From DATKSS01 sp049582065 (GTDB taxonomy: Bacteria > Chloroflexota > Dormibacteria > Dormibacterales > Dormibacteraceae), in contig JBAUTF010000337.1 in the NCBI GenBank assembly GCA_049582065.1, positions 1 through 12,844 of the forward strand: a DNA stretch of 12,844 bases, in the 5' to 3' direction. Below are positions 1 to 6,277 of the stretch, piece after piece. A program made the translations under genes and the position numbers. The notes under the pieces were generated by a model, which did no database searches, had not been told where the DNA came from, and saw nothing but the letters and a program-made list of their open reading frames with translations. Position 1 is the first letter of the stretch; the number at the start of each line of letters is the position of its first letter.

Positions 1-612
1 ATGCAGATCGATTCCGAATACGAAATCCGCCTTCGCAACCGGCGAGTGCGGACCCGCATGCGGCTGCTCGAGAGCTACGAGCCGCCTGTCGCGGCGAGCA
101 CTCCGCTGCAGCGTGAGCGGGTGGCCGCGGTGAGGCGACTTGCAACGCGGGCTCGGGTTGCCTTCGAGCACGCCGAGGGGTTGGCAAAGCGGATTCGCGC
201 TCTCGCCCAGGAGGGGTTCGCACCACTGACCGAGCTGGTCGGAGTCGATCTGCTGACGGCTGGCCAGCTGGCCGGCATCCTCGGCCCCGGCCGACGCTTC
301 GAAGGCGAGTCCCAGCTCGCTGCCTATGCCGGCGCCGCGCCGCTCGAGGCGTCGTCCGCCGGCCTCGTCCGCCACCGTCTCAACCGCGGCGGTCATCGGC
401 AGCTCAACTGGATTCTCTACCGCATCGTCCTCACGCAGAGCCAGCACTCGGAACAAGCGCGCGCCTACCTTGCGCGTCGACGTCAAGAAGGCAAGACAAC
501 GCGTGAGGCCTTTCGCGCGCTGAAGCGCTACATCGTCCGCGCCATCTGGCGCCTCTGGCAACTCTGCCCAGGCGCCGTGCGCCGGGAGGTGGTCGCAAGT
601 GCGGCGGCGTAA
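1..612 (+). CDS. IS110-family transposase, C-terminal part (5'-truncated by window)
   Basis: C-terminal portion of an IS110/IS116/IS902-type transposase, a recombinase that moves its element as a circular intermediate under guidance of a bridge RNA. Residues 74-160 carry the transposase_20 pattern: an HhH-like stretch (LTELVGVDLLTAGQLAGILG), then AAYAGAAP, a serine pair at 118-119 in the place of the family's proposed nucleophilic serine, and HRLNRGGHRQLNW. The usual protein is about 340-400 residues with an N-terminal DEDD RuvC-like domain. That domain is absent here, so the ATG at base 1 is most likely internal and the gene continues to the left of the window. The stop is followed within 11 bases by an intrinsic terminator. 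Family assignment is firm; whether the element is active cannot be judged. Confidence 0.9.
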   Translation: MQIDSEYEIRLRNRRVRTRMRLLESYEPPVAASTPLQRERVAAVRRLATRARVAFEHAEGLAKRIRALAQEGFAPLTELVGVDLLTAGQLAGILGPGRRFEGESQLAAYAGAAPLEASSAGLVRHRLNRGGHRQLNWILYRIVLTQSQHSEQARAYLARRRQEGKTTREAFRALKRYIVRAIWRLWQLCPGAVRREVVASAAA

Positions 613-622
613 CGACGACCGA

Positions 623-648
623 GGGGTCAAACTTTGGCCCCCGTTTTT
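623..648 (+). terminator. Intrinsic terminator after the IS110 transposase
   Basis: Left arm GGGGTCAA (623-630), loop ACT (631-633) and right arm TTGGCCCC (634-641), with one G-U wobble, followed by CG and five T residues (644-648). This is a classic rho-independent terminator 11 bases after the transposase stop. It would shield downstream genes from transposase transcription. Confidence 0.75.
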
Positions 649-693
649 CGAAGGGACTGGACATAGGAGCGTCCCCTCCTGCAAGACCGAAGG

Positions 694-785
694 ACTCTCG
701 GGCGCTGGCCTCCGAGCGCAGGCCAAGGGAGCTCGAGAGTGGAGGTGGAGGGCGAAATCGCCTTCGGCCGACCCCGGTCTGGCCG
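694..785 (+). other. Cluster of three hairpins, possible structured RNA
   Basis: Three inverted repeats lie end to end in a stretch with no gene. The first has outer arms ACTCTCG (694-700) and CGAGAGT (734-740) enclosing an inner TGGCC (706-710) / GGCCA (721-725). The second is GGCG AAAT CGCC (751-762). The third is CGGCCGAC (765-772), loop CCCG, GTCTGGCCG (777-785), eight pairs with one bulged T. They lie just outside the inferred IS110 right end and about 115 bases before the next gene. Possible readings are a small RNA, a leader of the 901 gene, or element-end structure. GC-rich DNA forms chance hairpins, so confidence is modest. Confidence 0.35.
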
Positions 786-900
786 CTCAGCTCTGCGCCG
801 AGGGCCCTGGGTCAAAAGCCATGGGCGTCCCGACAAAATGCTTCTACTAATATTCAATGTGGGCGATTCGTGTCCTTCGCCTTGAAACTGCAAGCTGAAA

Positions 901-1662
901 GTGCGATCGCGACAGGTGAAGTCCAGGCTGATCAAGCTCGACGCCGCGGCCAAGCGTCTGGGCTGCCATATCGAGACGCTCAGGCTGCGGATCAGGACTG
1001 GCAGGCTGAAGGCAGTTCGCGGGCCGCACGGCGCCTACTTCATCTCGACTCGCTCATTACGGGGTCTTCGCGTGCGCAAGCCTCCGCCGTGGAAGCGGCG
1101 CCGCCCAACCGCTGAAGAGCGGGAGGCAGCCTGGGAGACGGCGGCGAAGAGACTGCGGCGCCAGCCGCGCGCGTTCGACGAACTCTTGCCGTTCCTTGCC
1201 GCGCTGAAAGCAAGGCCTTCGCTGAACCCGCGCGCCCATCGCCTTCTGTGCGCCCGTGGCCTCGGCGGACTTGGCTTCGACGTCGCACCCATCGCAGTGG
1301 AGCTGGGTGTGTCTGAGCGCCATGCCCGGCGGTTGTTAAAAAGAGACCTCGTCGGACCGATCGCTGGTGCTGCACATCGCTGGGCGCAGATTGAGGCGCG
1401 GCGCTTGGTCGGGGAATTGCGAGCTGGGCTCAAGGCTGAAGGTTTTCGATTCCACCAATGGGTGATGCGCGGTGACCGTATGGCCGGACCACCAACACAT
1501 CGCGACCGCCCTAGGCCGGCGTTCAAAGTGAAGACTCTGACCCGCGACGAGAAGATCTCGCTGCGAGGGGCGGGCCTTTCCGATGATCAGATCTGGGCGA
1601 TCGGCATGGCCGGCTTGGGCGCCGACGAGCTGAATGAGCTGCTCTTGCGTGGACCTCGATGA
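901..1662 (+). CDS. Hypothetical protein with excisionase-like N-terminal HTH
   Basis: Predicted 253-residue, very basic protein. Residues 10-55 match the helix-turn-helix-17/excisionase (MerR-like) pattern: LDAAAKRLGC, TLRLRIRTGRLKAVR, then a small beta-wing ending YFIST. A second HTH-like segment lies around 127-150 (DVAPIAVELGVSERHARRLL). The C-terminal region (about 148-253; key stretches GFRFHQWVMRG, PPTH, FKVKTLTRDEKISLR) is not a domain I recognise, but it recurs in a second partial copy at 5017-5337. The start is a GTG at 901 with a weak upstream GCTGAAA; GTG 916 is an alternative. DNA binding is inferred from the HTH. The location beside an IS110 end and the duplicate beside an IS21 fragment suggest a mobile-element-associated gene. 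No catalytic motif is visible. Confidence 0.7.
   Translation: MRSRQVKSRLIKLDAAAKRLGCHIETLRLRIRTGRLKAVRGPHGAYFISTRSLRGLRVRKPPPWKRRRPTAEEREAAWETAAKRLRRQPRAFDELLPFLAALKARPSLNPRAHRLLCARGLGGLGFDVAPIAVELGVSERHARRLLKRDLVGPIAGAAHRWAQIEARRLVGELRAGLKAEGFRFHQWVMRGDRMAGPPTHRDRPRPAFKVKTLTRDEKISLRGAGLSDDQIWAIGMAGLGADELNELLLRGPR
1342..1662 (+). repeat. Dispersed repeat copy 1 (C-terminal coding part of the 901 gene)
   Basis: These 321 bases match 5017-5337 colinearly without length change. The two translations agree at about 83 of 106 residues (about 78 %, counted by eye), with identical runs such as AHRWAQIEARRLVGE and AFKVKTLTRDEKISLR. Confidence 0.85.
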
Positions 1663-1982
1663 CTGGCCTCACACGGCAGAGGCAACGGTTTTCTAAGCTG
1701 TCGATTGAAGAGTGCTCGGCGCCTCGGCTACCGTGGTGCTCGAATGTCCTGTTCAGTCGAAGTATCGCGACAGCCACGTTAAGGGAAGGCATCGCCTTCT
1801 ACCACCGACCCGTTCTTTGTCTACGGCGGCGTATACCTCGAAGACGCCAGTGAGCGTCAGTTCAGTCGGCGGACAAGAAGCGGCTATCGCCTGGGATTGT
1901 TTCGGAAGCCGCGAGTTGACTAAATGCGAACTGGTTTCTACCGCACCTTGCACGCGCTGTTAAGTCACGTCGTAAACAGCAC

Positions 1983-2010
1983 TTGACAGGAGAACGTTAG
2001 ATCGCATACT
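1983..2010 (+). promoter_or_regulatory. Putative sigma70-type promoter for the 2088 gene
   Basis: A perfect -35 TTGACA (1983-1988), 16-base spacer and -10 CATACT (2005-2010) lie in the 425-base intergenic stretch 1663-2087, in which I see nothing else. Predicted transcription would begin near 2017, leaving a leader of about 70 bases. Similar TTGACA boxes precede the secreted genes at 6275 and 8628. Confidence 0.45.
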
Positions 2011-2087
2011 TAACGCAGAAAGCTTGTAATTTGTCCACGTTTAAGTCAGAACAGCAGTTACATCAAGGCTTGTGAATCGGAGGAACG

Positions 2088-2858
2088 ATGGGGCTTCGAG
2101 CCAGAATCCGGACTTTGATGGCCGCAGCGGGCTTGTTGGCGGTCATGCTCAGCGTTCTTCAATTCGCTGGGCATGGGGTCACTCAAGTCCTGGCCCAAGG
2201 CACGTGTCCAACCGATGGACACCACTGGTATGCGCAGGCCCAGTCTGGCACTGGCACCACGTGGGGCACGATGATCTATACAAACATGCCAGCCAGCTAC
2301 TACGCCCCTTCTGGCGATGCAACTGATGAGGGGGACTGGATCCTCAATTGGAATTTGTTGGGCCAGCCGAATTCGGCAGTCGAACTGGGTTGGTTTATGG
2401 GCAGGTGGCCATACCAAACGCAAGGTTACGGACAGTTCTTCTCCTACCCGCAGGGCTACGTGACGGAAGATGGTGGCAACAACCTTGCGAAGGGATGGAT
2501 CCTCACCGGTCAGCTTCCCTCCAGCCAGCAAATGCAGTTTCAGATAGCCGATGCGGAAAGTGAGCCGAACCTAGCAATCCAGATCTATGACGCGACGAGT
2601 GGTGTGCTCTACTACGCCGCAAACTACCCCTCGTACTACGTTCAACCGTCCCGCACGAATTTCTCGATGGGCGAAGTCACTGGCGGAACGGGCCCTTGGA
2701 TGGGTGGAAACGGAGGTGGAGGAACCACCAGTTGGGGGTATTTTGAACCAGCTAACACGCAAAGCTTCGCCCCATGGGGTTCCTTCTCCATGTGCGACAA
2801 CTCCCCATACTGGATTACTGCAAAGTCGTCGTACTCGTGGAAGAACGGAGGTTCCTAG
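2088..2858 (+). CDS. Secreted beta-rich protein, possibly neprosin-like
   Basis: 256 residues. A signal peptide spans about 1-36: basic start, hydrophobic run 11-27, likely cleavage after VLA before Q37. The mature part is rich in Tyr, Trp, Gly, Ser and Asn, as in exported beta-sandwich proteins, and has two cysteines (C40, C236). The order of short motifs recalls neprosin (peptidase family G3): VELGW with E99, FFSYPQGYVTEDGG (117-130), FQIADAE (151-157), a YYAANYPSYY strand (175-184) and SMGEVTGG with E196, then a Gly-rich loop. Neprosins use two glutamates, so E99 and E196 are natural candidates. This is distant pattern matching, not an established assignment. A strong SD (GGAGGA, 2079-2084) fixes the ATG. 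The stop is five bases from the next start, so the two are probably co-transcribed. Confidence 0.75.
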   Translation: MGLRARIRTLMAAAGLLAVMLSVLQFAGHGVTQVLAQGTCPTDGHHWYAQAQSGTGTTWGTMIYTNMPASYYAPSGDATDEGDWILNWNLLGQPNSAVELGWFMGRWPYQTQGYGQFFSYPQGYVTEDGGNNLAKGWILTGQLPSSQQMQFQIADAESEPNLAIQIYDATSGVLYYAANYPSYYVQPSRTNFSMGEVTGGTGPWMGGNGGGGTTSWGYFEPANTQSFAPWGSFSMCDNSPYWITAKSSYSWKNGGS

Positions 2859-2863
2859 ATAGA

Positions 2864-3595
2864 ATGCGTAGACGCACACTGCTTCCGTTTGCTGGCCTGG
2901 TAGTGGGCGTCGCAGGGGCGGGAGCGGTCTTGGCGAGCCTAGTCATTGCTGAAGGCTCAGGGTCCACCTCTCCACCAGCAACAGTCGGGGCCTCGACGAT
3001 ATCAACCGCCTCAATCGACTCCTGTGCCGCGCGCCAAGGACTGTTACTGCCAGCGACTACCTTCGATCCGACCATGGCAGTGACTTCGCAACTGAGCCAG
3101 CAGACGCTCGTGCCACTTGGACTGGGCCCTGGCGGGTCAAATCCCGCGCAGTATCTATGGGTGCAGGCGGTGTCTGAACAACTCAACGGTCTTCCGCCAA
3201 ACTTTGGAGCTCGTAATCAAAACGCACTTGTGGTTCAACAGCCGACACGAATCTTTCAGGTTGTAGAGACTGTGCAGACATTCGCATCCACGGCTGCGGC
3301 AATGAACTTCGTAGCGGGTTTCGGGTACTCCGCACAACTATCATCCACTCAGGTGGTCACTGCTGGCCCGGGGGTGCGGAGCAGTACCTCGGCGATTAGC
3401 GCACTTGGGGACCAAGCCATGGACATTGATACGCCGTCCTATAACAGCATGCCTTCAGACGAGCTGTTCGTTATGAGGCGAGGAACTACCGTCGTCACTT
3501 TGGAATTGATTGGCGGAACAAAGGTTGATTCCAGCCGCGCGATGGCGTTTGCGTCATCGGCACTCGGCAGAGTGATGTCCTCCTGTTCACTTTAG
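2864..3595 (+). CDS. Membrane-anchored extracytoplasmic protein, unknown function
   Basis: 243 residues from the ATG at 2864. The reading frame is open back to 2774, but that would overlap the previous gene, and 2864 gives a normal signal anchor (MRRRT, then hydrophobic 8-29). There is no lipobox cysteine, so it is a signal anchor or a cleaved signal peptide. A low-complexity Ser/Thr/Pro linker (30-50) leads to an extracytoplasmic domain with cysteines at 54 and 241 that could form a disulfide tying the ends together. The second half (VETVQTFASTAAAMNFV, then ALGDQA and VVTLELIGG) resembles the general pattern of actinobacterial extracellular sensor/lipoprotein domains such as the PknH C-terminal type, but I cannot assign a family. 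The SD is CGGAGG (2846-2851), inside the end of the upstream gene, implying coupled expression. Confidence 0.75.
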   Translation: MRRRTLLPFAGLVVGVAGAGAVLASLVIAEGSGSTSPPATVGASTISTASIDSCAARQGLLLPATTFDPTMAVTSQLSQQTLVPLGLGPGGSNPAQYLWVQAVSEQLNGLPPNFGARNQNALVVQQPTRIFQVVETVQTFASTAAAMNFVAGFGYSAQLSSTQVVTAGPGVRSSTSAISALGDQAMDIDTPSYNSMPSDELFVMRRGTTVVTLELIGGTKVDSSRAMAFASSALGRVMSSCSL

Positions 3596-3683
3596 GTTAG
3601 CCTTTTTGGACCCAGGGACGCGAGTTCTCAGATTCGGGAGTCCGGGCCTCTCGAGACCAATGCTGAGACGCTAACGATGCTCA

Positions 3684-4088
3684 ATGCGAAGTAGGCGTGT
3701 TGCAGTTCTCGCCGCTACCTGCGGGGTTTGCATAGCGGTTGGTGGATGCACCACGTCGGCACAGCAACGCCTCCCATTTCAGGAAACTCTATCTGGATCA
3801 GCGTCCTCTGATTGGATCGAGCTGGCCTCTGGCGCCTACACCGTTGAGGCTCGCCAGGACAGCGACTGCACCGCGCGAATCGCGTTCACGGACCATAACG
3901 GTGTGATCATCGTGAATTTGACGCCGCTGGTACTGGGTCCAGGGCTGTCTTCCCCAGAAGCCGATTGGTTTGGTTACAGTACATCTCTGGTGGCCGGTTC
4001 GTATCGATTTCGAGGTTCGGGCCCTTCCTCATGTAAGTGGTCGGTCCGAATATCGCTCTTTTTGTCAAAAGCCAGCCCTAGCCGATAG
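3684..4088 (+). CDS. Small lipoprotein, unknown function
   Basis: 134 residues. The N-terminus MRSRRVAVLAATCGVCIAVGGC has a basic start, a hydrophobic core and a lipobox-like VGGC with C22 as the lipidated cysteine. The mature part (about 112 residues) alternates polar and hydrophobic residues as a small beta-sandwich would, with SGAYTVEARQDSDC and a mirror-like AGSYRFRGSGPSSC, giving cysteines 62 and 117 as a likely disulfide. No family is recognised. No convincing SD lies before the ATG at 3684. It is 88 bases after the preceding anchored protein and may share its transcript. The 6-base inverted pair GTTAGC (3596-3601) / GCTAAC (3670-3675) brackets the gap, which may be chance. Confidence 0.65.
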   Translation: MRSRRVAVLAATCGVCIAVGGCTTSAQQRLPFQETLSGSASSDWIELASGAYTVEARQDSDCTARIAFTDHNGVIIVNLTPLVLGPGLSSPEADWFGYSTSLVAGSYRFRGSGPSSCKWSVRISLFLSKASPSR

Positions 4089-4101
4089 CCCCGATACAAG
4101 A

Positions 4102-4135
4102 TCCCCACCGACCTCCTGTCCCCACCGACCTCCTG
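4102..4135 (+). repeat. Perfect 17-bp tandem duplication
   Basis: TCCCCACCGACCTCCTG occurs twice back to back (4102-4118 and 4119-4135), just after the lipoprotein gene. It is a short non-coding tandem repeat, probably a replication-slippage product. Confidence 0.9.
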
Positions 4136-4236
4136 GAGTCGTCGCCCGACCTTTCCGCCAGTCGGTCTAAGTTGACCGAGGCCGTGAAAATCTGAATCAC
4201 AGATGTAAAGGATAGCTTTGGAGGCTCAGCTAAAGG

Positions 4237-4500
4237 ATGAGGCTCACAAACGACAGCTACCTAATCACGCTTCACGCGGGTACTGGCGTAGAGCACTACT
4301 ATCGCGACAGCCCGGCCTGGATCAAGGAGAGCACGCGAGGGCGGAAATTCAAGGCGACTGCCGAGCAGGTGCTGAACCACCTGCTACCGGCGCTGGCCGG
4401 GGTGAATCCTCGCGTGTCAGTCAGCATTGAGCACCGAGACCTGAGCAAGACGGCGGCTCGAAAGCTGGAGGCTCTGCGCGGGCAACACCAGCACGGCTGA
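4237..4500 (+). CDS. Small hypothetical protein
   Basis: 87 residues beginning MRLTNDSYLITLHAG, with the stretch HYYRDSPAWI and a helical middle TAEQVLNHLLPALAG followed by a strand VSVSIEHRD and a charged tail. No signal peptide or membrane segment, so probably cytosolic. Codon third positions are GC-rich, supporting real coding. GGAGG at 4219-4223 lies 13 bases before the ATG and AAAGG abuts it, so the start is plausible but not certain. It lies directly upstream of the IS21 left end. I do not recognise a function. Confidence 0.6.
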   Translation: MRLTNDSYLITLHAGTGVEHYYRDSPAWIKESTRGRKFKATAEQVLNHLLPALAGVNPRVSVSIEHRDLSKTAARKLEALRGQHQHG

Positions 4501-4530
4501 ACAGTGCATAGAGCACCGGTTCTTGTTGGC

Positions 4531-4576
4531 GATCACCAAATCTGAACACTTCTGATCACGAAATCTGAACAGTTCC
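4531..4576 (+). repeat. 23-bp tandem repeats at the IS21 left end
   Basis: GATCACCAAATCTGAACACT plus TCT (4531-4553) is followed at once by GATCACGAAATCTGAACAGT plus TCC (4554-4576), with 20 of 23 bases equal. IS21 elements carry multiple subterminal repeats bound by IstA, and these sit about 100 bases before the istA start, as expected. Confidence 0.75.
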
Positions 4577-4658
4577 GGAGCAGGGCTGGAGCCGTCGGAA
4601 TCGTGAAGCAAGGAGGTCCCACTGGCAGGCTAGGGGTTGTCACAGCCCACGCCGCACC

Positions 4659-4675
4659 AGGAGGACCTCGCCTTG
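4659..4675 (+). promoter_or_regulatory. Ribosome binding site that selects a TTG start for istA
   Basis: A consensus AGGAGG (4659-4664) lies 8 bases before TTG 4673, in frame with the IstA reading. The in-frame ATG at 4694 has no comparable SD. Confidence 0.6.
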
Positions 4676-5206
4676 CAGTCTCGAGAAACGTCGATGGAAT
4701 TGAAAGCCCTGTCCCGACTCGGCTGGTCGGTCACTGCGCTGGCGCGCGAGTACGGCCTCAGCCGTACGACCATCTATAAGGAGCTGGCCAGCCCGAGCCC
4801 GCGTCACTACGAACGCACCAAGCCGACTGCGTTGACGGAGGCGCAGCTGGCGCATGTTGAGCGCCGGCTTACGGTCTGTCCCAACGTGCGCGGTACCGAC
4901 CTTCACGCCGAGCTTCGTTACGAATATGGCTACGACGGCAGCTATCCCGCCTTCCAGCGTCACCTGCGGCTGATCCGGCCGGCGCAGGTCAAAGACCCCG
5001 AGATTCGTTTCGAGACCGGACCCTCGTCAGCCCGGTCGCTGGGGCTGCCCATCGCTGGGCGCAGATTGAGGCTCGCCGCTTGGTCGGCGAGATGCGCGCC
5101 GACCTACAGGCTGCGGGCTTTCGATTTCACCGATGGGTTATGCGCGGCGAGCGTGTGGCTGGACCACCCACGCATCCCGATCGTCCATGGCCGGCCTTCA
5201 AGGTAA
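4673..5206 (+). pseudogene. istA: Truncated IS21-family transposase IstA
   Basis: Residues 1-117 from TTG 4673 are the N-terminal part of IstA: an HTH (WSVTALAREYGLSRTTIYKEL, 18-38), a second DNA-binding segment (LTEAQLAHVERRL, VRGTDLHAELRYEYGYDGSY) and the start of the linker HLRLIRPAQVKDPEIRFETGP. Complete IstA proteins have roughly 400-500 residues and carry a DDE catalytic domain directly after this point. Here the frame runs on to 5206 through unrelated sequence that is an out-of-frame reading of a duplicated gene remnant. The product cannot be catalytically active. It might still bind the terminal repeats, which is speculation. Confidence 0.8.
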
Positions 5207-5337
5207 AGACGCTAACCCGCGACGAGAAGATTTCCCTTCGTCGCGCAGGCCTTTCCGGCGATCAGATTTGGGCGATCGGTGTTGTCGTCATGGGCTCCGA
5301 TGAGCTGAATGAACTACAGCTTCATGGGCTTCCCTGA
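5017..5337 (+). pseudogene. C-terminal remnant of a second copy of the 901-1662 gene
   Basis: Reading from CGG 5017, 106 codons without a stop match residues 148-253 of the 901-1662 protein at about 78 % identity (TLVSPVAGAAHRWAQIEARR, GFRFHRWVMRG, AFKVKTLTRDEKISLR, DELNEL). The N-terminal two thirds, including the excisionase-like HTH, are missing and replaced by the IS21 fragment. The frame is different from the overlapping IstA frame. Internal starts exist (TTG 5080, ATG 5092), so an 81-86 residue protein is conceivable, but no good SD is seen. The lack of stops despite 22 % divergence hints that the C-terminal region may still be, or recently was, under selection. Confidence 0.75.
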
Positions 5338-5368
5338 AACGGCGTTGCCATCGAGGTGAGGTGTGGCC

Positions 5369-5446
5369 ATGGCCAAGAGGAAGTCGAGGTCATATGCCGC
5401 TCCGAATCGGACGCCGGTAGTATCGCCGTCTGCGTCAGCAGCGTAG
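5369..5446 (+). CDS. Tiny ORF, 25 residues
   Basis: ATG 5369 opens a 25-codon frame with a basic start (MAKRKSRSYAAPNR) and a Ser/Ala/Pro end. The GAGGTGAGG stretch (5353-5361) is a fair SD. It could be a short peptide, or the start of a longer gene cut by the TAG at 5444. The same frame continues past that stop into the next tiny ORF. No function can be given. Confidence 0.25.
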   Translation: MAKRKSRSYAAPNRTPVVSPSASAA

Positions 5447-5467
5447 GCGGGGAGGCGAGGAAACATC

Positions 5468-5545
5468 ATGAGCATGAACTCCACCGGCCTTGGGGCCCCG
5501 GCGACCACTGCGCACGAGCCGACTGGAGGATCTTCCGGGCACTGA
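5468..5545 (+). CDS. Tiny ORF, 25 residues
   Basis: ATG 5468 opens MSMNSTGLGAPATTAHEPTG and ends at TGA 5543-5545. The purine-rich GGGGAGGCGAGGAAA (5449-5463) contains good SD matches 5-10 bases upstream. It is in the same frame as the previous tiny ORF, separated by a stop and seven codons. It might be a peptide gene or a decayed piece. Confidence 0.25.
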   Translation: MSMNSTGLGAPATTAHEPTGGSSGH

Positions 5546-5619
5546 CCAAACCCCTCTGCACCAAACGCGGTTCCAGTTCGTCCCTTTACGGACGGTTAAC
5601 ACTACGATTCGTCTTCAGC

Positions 5620-6024
5620 GTGCAGCGAGGCGTGCGTGGTTCGGGGATATCCGTTGACCCTGAACGCGTGCGTCAAGCACGGGTCGTAGCCGGCCTGACC
5701 CTGGCCCAGCTGGCGGGCAAGGAAGTTTCCCGGACATTCATCCATCAGGTGGAGCGGGGGCTGGCGCGTCCTTCGCCGCCAGTCCTCAGGCTGATTGCGC
5801 GCCGCACGGGTAAACCCCTCAGCTACTTCCTGCAGCCTGCGGCCGGCGCATTGACGGGCAAGGACCTTTCGACCGAACTTTCAGCCGCCGCGACTCGGCT
5901 GCGACGATTCATTGCGATCAACAAACTTAGTCCAACCGAGCGCGAGGCTATGAAGCTAGTTGAGATGTCGCTCAGGCAAGGAGCGACCTTGGCGCGAGGC
6001 ATACAAACTAAAGCGCCTCAGTAG
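5620..6024 (+). CDS. XRE-family helix-turn-helix regulator
   Basis: 134 residues from GTG 5620 (GTG 5632 also possible). Residues 14-71 form a Cro/C1-type HTH: VDPERVRQARVVAGLTLAQLA, then SRTFIHQVERGLARPSPPVL and the helix LIARRTGKPLSYFL typical of the fifth helix. The remaining 60 residues (ELSAAATRLRRFI, LSPTEREAMKLVEMSL) are helical and may mediate dimerisation. The frame is open upstream to 5356, but that extension has no family resemblance and is rejected as protein. There is no clear SD before 5620, so translation may be leaderless or the start may lie elsewhere. Targets are unknown; the next gene downstream on the same strand is the G1 peptidase, 250 bases away. Confidence 0.75.
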   Translation: MQRGVRGSGISVDPERVRQARVVAGLTLAQLAGKEVSRTFIHQVERGLARPSPPVLRLIARRTGKPLSYFLQPAAGALTGKDLSTELSAAATRLRRFIAINKLSPTEREAMKLVEMSLRQGATLARGIQTKAPQ

Positions 6025-6130
6025 GTCTGGCATTTGCAGCATGGGCACCTACGCGCTGCAGCTTCAAGACGCTGGACCGGCCGCTGAGGCGCCCCGACAA
6101 TCAGTGAATTCAATGTTAAGGGATTACATA

Positions 6131-6159
6131 TTGACAGTCGCGCCCAGCCCGCATACGCT
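6131..6159 (+). promoter_or_regulatory. Putative promoter for the G1 peptidase
   Basis: TTGACA (6131-6136), 17-base spacer and TACGCT (6154-6159). The -35 is perfect and the -10 weak, so an activator or alternative spacing is possible. It lies about 115 bases before the GTG start of the peptidase. Nothing else is recognisable in 6025-6274. Confidence 0.35.
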
Positions 6160-6261
6160 CTGCGCAACTTCTTCGGCTGTGGCCCGAGGCGACTGATTGT
6201 GCCGCCTCGGTGTGGGAGAGCAGCCATTGCCGTCGATCCATCTGAACCTCGGTAGCGAGAG

Positions 6262-6277
6262 AAGGGGGATAACCGTG
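6262..6277 (+). promoter_or_regulatory. Ribosome binding site fixing the GTG start at 6275
   Basis: AAGGGGG (6262-6268) sits 6 bases before GTG 6275, which directly precedes a classic signal peptide. The longer reading from TTG 6197 would bury that signal peptide behind 26 residues. Confidence 0.65.

Larger units (their letters stand above)
1..675 (+). mobile_element. IS110-family insertion sequence, right part
   Basis: The transposase 3' end plus about 60 bases of right flank. The stretch around 659-674 (GGACATAGGAGCGTCC) resembles the short terminal sequence that commonly follows actinobacterial IS110 transposases, so the right end is placed near 675. IS110 elements lack clear terminal inverted repeats, so this border is inferred from resemblance and would need comparison with an empty site. 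Confidence 0.5.
4524..5016 (+). mobile_element. IS21-family element, left-end remnant
   Basis: Consists of a terminal region with two 23-bp tandem repeats (4531-4576) and the first part of istA. No istB, catalytic domain or right end is present. Similarity to IstA stops near 5016, where sequence of the duplicated hypothetical gene begins, so the element has been cut by deletion or recombination. The left border near TGTTGGCG (4524) is inferred. Confidence 0.65.

Noticed and set aside
1659..1963. Two short + strand frames directly after the 901-1662 gene
   Set aside because: Composition is not protein-like, there is no SD, and they lack conserved motifs; the ATGA overlap at 1659 looks accidental.
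3596..3675. GTTAGC/GCTAAC inverted pair 68 bases apart before the lipoprotein gene
   Set aside because: Only six pairs over a long loop with no strong internal helix; chance occurrence is likely.
5314..5508. Reverse-strand open frame of 64 codons
   Set aside because: No SD, no family resemblance, and it overlaps the well-supported remnant and the tiny ORFs on the + strand.
5356..5619. N-terminal extension of the XRE regulator from ATG 5356
   Set aside because: The 88 extra residues are low-quality, Cys/His-rich and unlike any regulator N-terminus; the HTH begins about 14 residues after GTG 5620.
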